Assembly (NCBI GenBank): GCA_964023275.1
Contig: OZ029916.1
Coordinates: 44,306,080-44,370,079 of the forward strand
Direction: 5' to 3'
From: Norana najaformis
Taxonomy: Eukaryota > Annelida > Clitellata > Crassiclitellata > Hormogastridae
Length of the DNA stretch: 64,000 nucleotides
Part shown: positions 61,761 to 64,000 of the stretch, in pieces
How the letters are laid out: every line of letters begins with the position of its first letter
Numbering within the stretch: position 1 is the stretch's first letter
Program-made: the position numbers and the translations under genes
The notes under the pieces: model-generated
Database searches by the model: none
What the model was told of the DNA's origin: nothing
What the model saw: only the letters and a program-made list of their open reading frames with translations

Positions 61761-64000
61761 AAATTACTGTGCTTTGGATGCAGACATTTTGTATTTGACC
61801 TTTCATCGTAGCACTACTTAAAAGTGATTATGTGAAAACTTGTGATCTGCAGTTTGCTAGACATCTCAGATTTAATTAAATATTTAAGCAAATCAAGTTG
61901 GTGTCTAGCGTAGCGATGGACAGCTACGATCCAAGGTGAAATTACTAGTCAGTTCAACTTTTCCATCTGCTGAAATCCATTTCATGTTTAAAAAATTCCT
62001 TACATTGCACATTTCATGTGGAGATTTATACGTTTTATAAATAAAATATTTAAAAAACTTGTCTATTCCATCATATTGTAAATTGTATGCAGACTTATAG
62101 TTTTATGATGTCTAAAGTTTTAACGTTGCTCAGTCTGTCGAACTTCACTGCATGTCAGCGTGGTTGCCACAGCAACAAGCTACTCCTCATACATGTACCT
62201 CATTAAGATGCACATTTTTATGCTGGTAATGCAAATTCTCATGCTGCTTGGTTCGGCAAATGAACTGTAAACTTATTTTTCCCTTAGAGCAGGAGTTAGG
62301 TATAGCAACATCATTACAACTTGTATTTGTGTATTATTATATCTCAAGACTCAGTCTTTTAAGAACCGCTCAAAAGTGGTGCTTGCTAACTAACCTACAC
62401 AAATGCATCTTAAGATACATTCAAAGTGTAAAGCTGAATCAAATGAAGCAGAATGTAAGCACAATGGAAGACTCCTGAGGTGCTCCGAAACAGGAGAGAG
62501 CACGATGGCATGTGCAGAAGAAGCACAGCACTTGCATATCCCCAGGGGCAGTATGACAGTTTCAGAAAAACGCATTTACCGGTAGTCAGTTACGTTTTAA
62601 TGAACAACTCCATCAACCAAAACAGCACAAAAAGCAACAAAACTTGTAAACAGACGAAAACATTTGGATGAACGCAACGCTTCAAGTACAAACTTGGCAT
62701 CGGAAACCTTTCTCAATTCTGAAGACACTTCACTGTCTGCTGCTAAGTTAATAAATGTTATTACACTACTGGTTACATAACTACCAATTAAGCCTGCAAC
62801 AGTTATACGAATCTGAGGCATGTTACAGTTTGTCTGCAAGAATCCATTTAAATAATGAAATCCAACTAATGAAGCACTTCAAAATACACACTCATTTAAG
62901 CCATTAAACAGGACTCGTTTTAATACACCAACAACTCAAACCCTCGTTTACAACGACTGAATACTGTTGCTTCAAAATATTACACAGTGCAATTTTATAT
63001 GGCGTAATATTTCCTTTACATCCAGAATTATAATATTACATCACTAGAAAAATTGGTACTATATTACGGTGGTCCCACTGTAACATATTTTGCAGAAACT
63101 AAAATCGTTCTCATTCTCTCATTTCTAGTTCAGTGTTAAATGTATTTTGTTAATTTTTTCAGATAACAAAAATTAATTAATAACACTGAAAAATAACATA
63201 TCTGTATTCAGACATACATTTTATGACCTGATGAGGACAAAAAATCTGACCGAAGCTCAGAGATTTAAAGTCTTTAAAGTCTTTGGCACTCCAACATCTT
63301 TTTTAGCACAAACTTTGCAGAATATAAAACAATTTCACAAGTCTTCTGACTTTTTAACAACAGCAAACACAAAAAATTGTTTTTTTTAAACAGTTACTGT
63401 AATCCCTAACTGAATTTCCAAAACAAAGTTAAGAACTAGGAAAATGTTCTGTGCACATATGTTAAATCACAAAGAACCAATACAGACAGATCTGTTTTAT
63501 CGTAATCTTGAAATTTCTTTAATGCTTGTCAGACGCTAAGTGCATGGTACCAGTCTATTCATAAATGCTGCGTCAAGTCAGAGGGTTTGTCCAGATGTAC
63601 CATGCCAAACTAAAGATCGGGCTTATAAAGCAGGCAGAAAAACAGATTTACTATAATTGTAATCAAGGAACAGTCACAACTGTTTACTACTTAATTCATG
63701 CACAGCATTTTCTTATACCTTTAGACAAATGAAGTAAAGTCAGAAATTTCTTTATATTTATAATTTTCCTGTATACAAGAAAATTAAACAGTAGTTTTAC
63801 ATCCTAACGAGATCTGATAAACACTGAAATAAAATTCCCCGAGTGTACGTATATGCACATCTGGCTATTTCAAAATCACATTAGATGTTGTTAATATATT
63901 CTTATGCAAATTCCAGAAAATTTTCAGAAGAAGCTAGGCTAAAATAATCACATTAGACCTTGTTAATGTTTTACTCATGTAGGTGGCTCTAGAATTTCCG
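61761..64000. other. A/T-rich sequence downstream of INCENP
   Basis: I find no strong gene. Between 62,840 and 64,000 the sequence is very A/T-rich with no open frame of note, as in a 3' UTR or intron. An 80-codon minus-strand frame at 62,597-62,839 preceded by TTCTTGCAG is the only exon-like object. Confidence 0.5.

Overview
This is an animal nuclear genome window, most likely from a marine invertebrate. The evidence is intron-rich genes with GT/AG (one GC/AG) splice sites, metazoan-specific proteins (NRBP, INCENP), many tRNA-derived SINEs, CR1/L2-like LINE 3' ends and abundant microsatellites. I cannot fix the phylum from sequence alone. No bacterial-style operon, CRISPR array, retrovirus, LTR element or Polinton was seen.

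Region 1 (1-27,000) is a repeat-rich tandem array. Two complete seven-exon genes of the CRAL-TRIO (SEC14-like, alpha-tocopherol transfer/retinaldehyde-binding type) family lie head to tail: copy A (5452-12700) and copy B (16867-22346), each 318 codons with identical exon lengths and phases. Each is preceded by the same kind of flank; a third flank follows copy B with no CRAL-TRIO exons. LINE pieces, SINEs and large microsatellites account for most of the size difference between units.

Region 2 (27,230-45,080) is a 15-exon gene for nuclear receptor binding protein (NRBP/Madm), a pseudokinase scaffold of 501 aa. Its introns carry two foldback/MITE-like elements, a 16-bp minisatellite, a long TA tract and several SINEs and LINE ends. 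Region 3 (45,081-50,971) is intergenic and contains LINE ends and a truncated Merlin/IS1595-type transposase fragment.

Region 4 (50,972-60,387) is a 12-coding-exon gene for inner centromere protein (INCENP), 1041 aa, with a clear N-terminal CEN box and C-terminal IN-box but no charged single-alpha-helix/coiled-coil block. Region 5 (60,388-64,000) is its 3' UTR and A/T-rich sequence.

All four gene models were spliced by hand: every junction keeps frame and every model ends in a stop. NRBP (signalling and protein-stability scaffold) and INCENP (Aurora B scaffold) are housekeeping genes; the CRAL-TRIO pair is an expanded small-lipophile carrier family. I see no functional link between the two sets. 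The main leads are a stop-free 3n intron in CRAL-TRIO copy A, an INCENP that appears to lack its helical spacer, an in-frame alternative donor and a duplicated acceptor in INCENP, and two foldback elements in NRBP introns.
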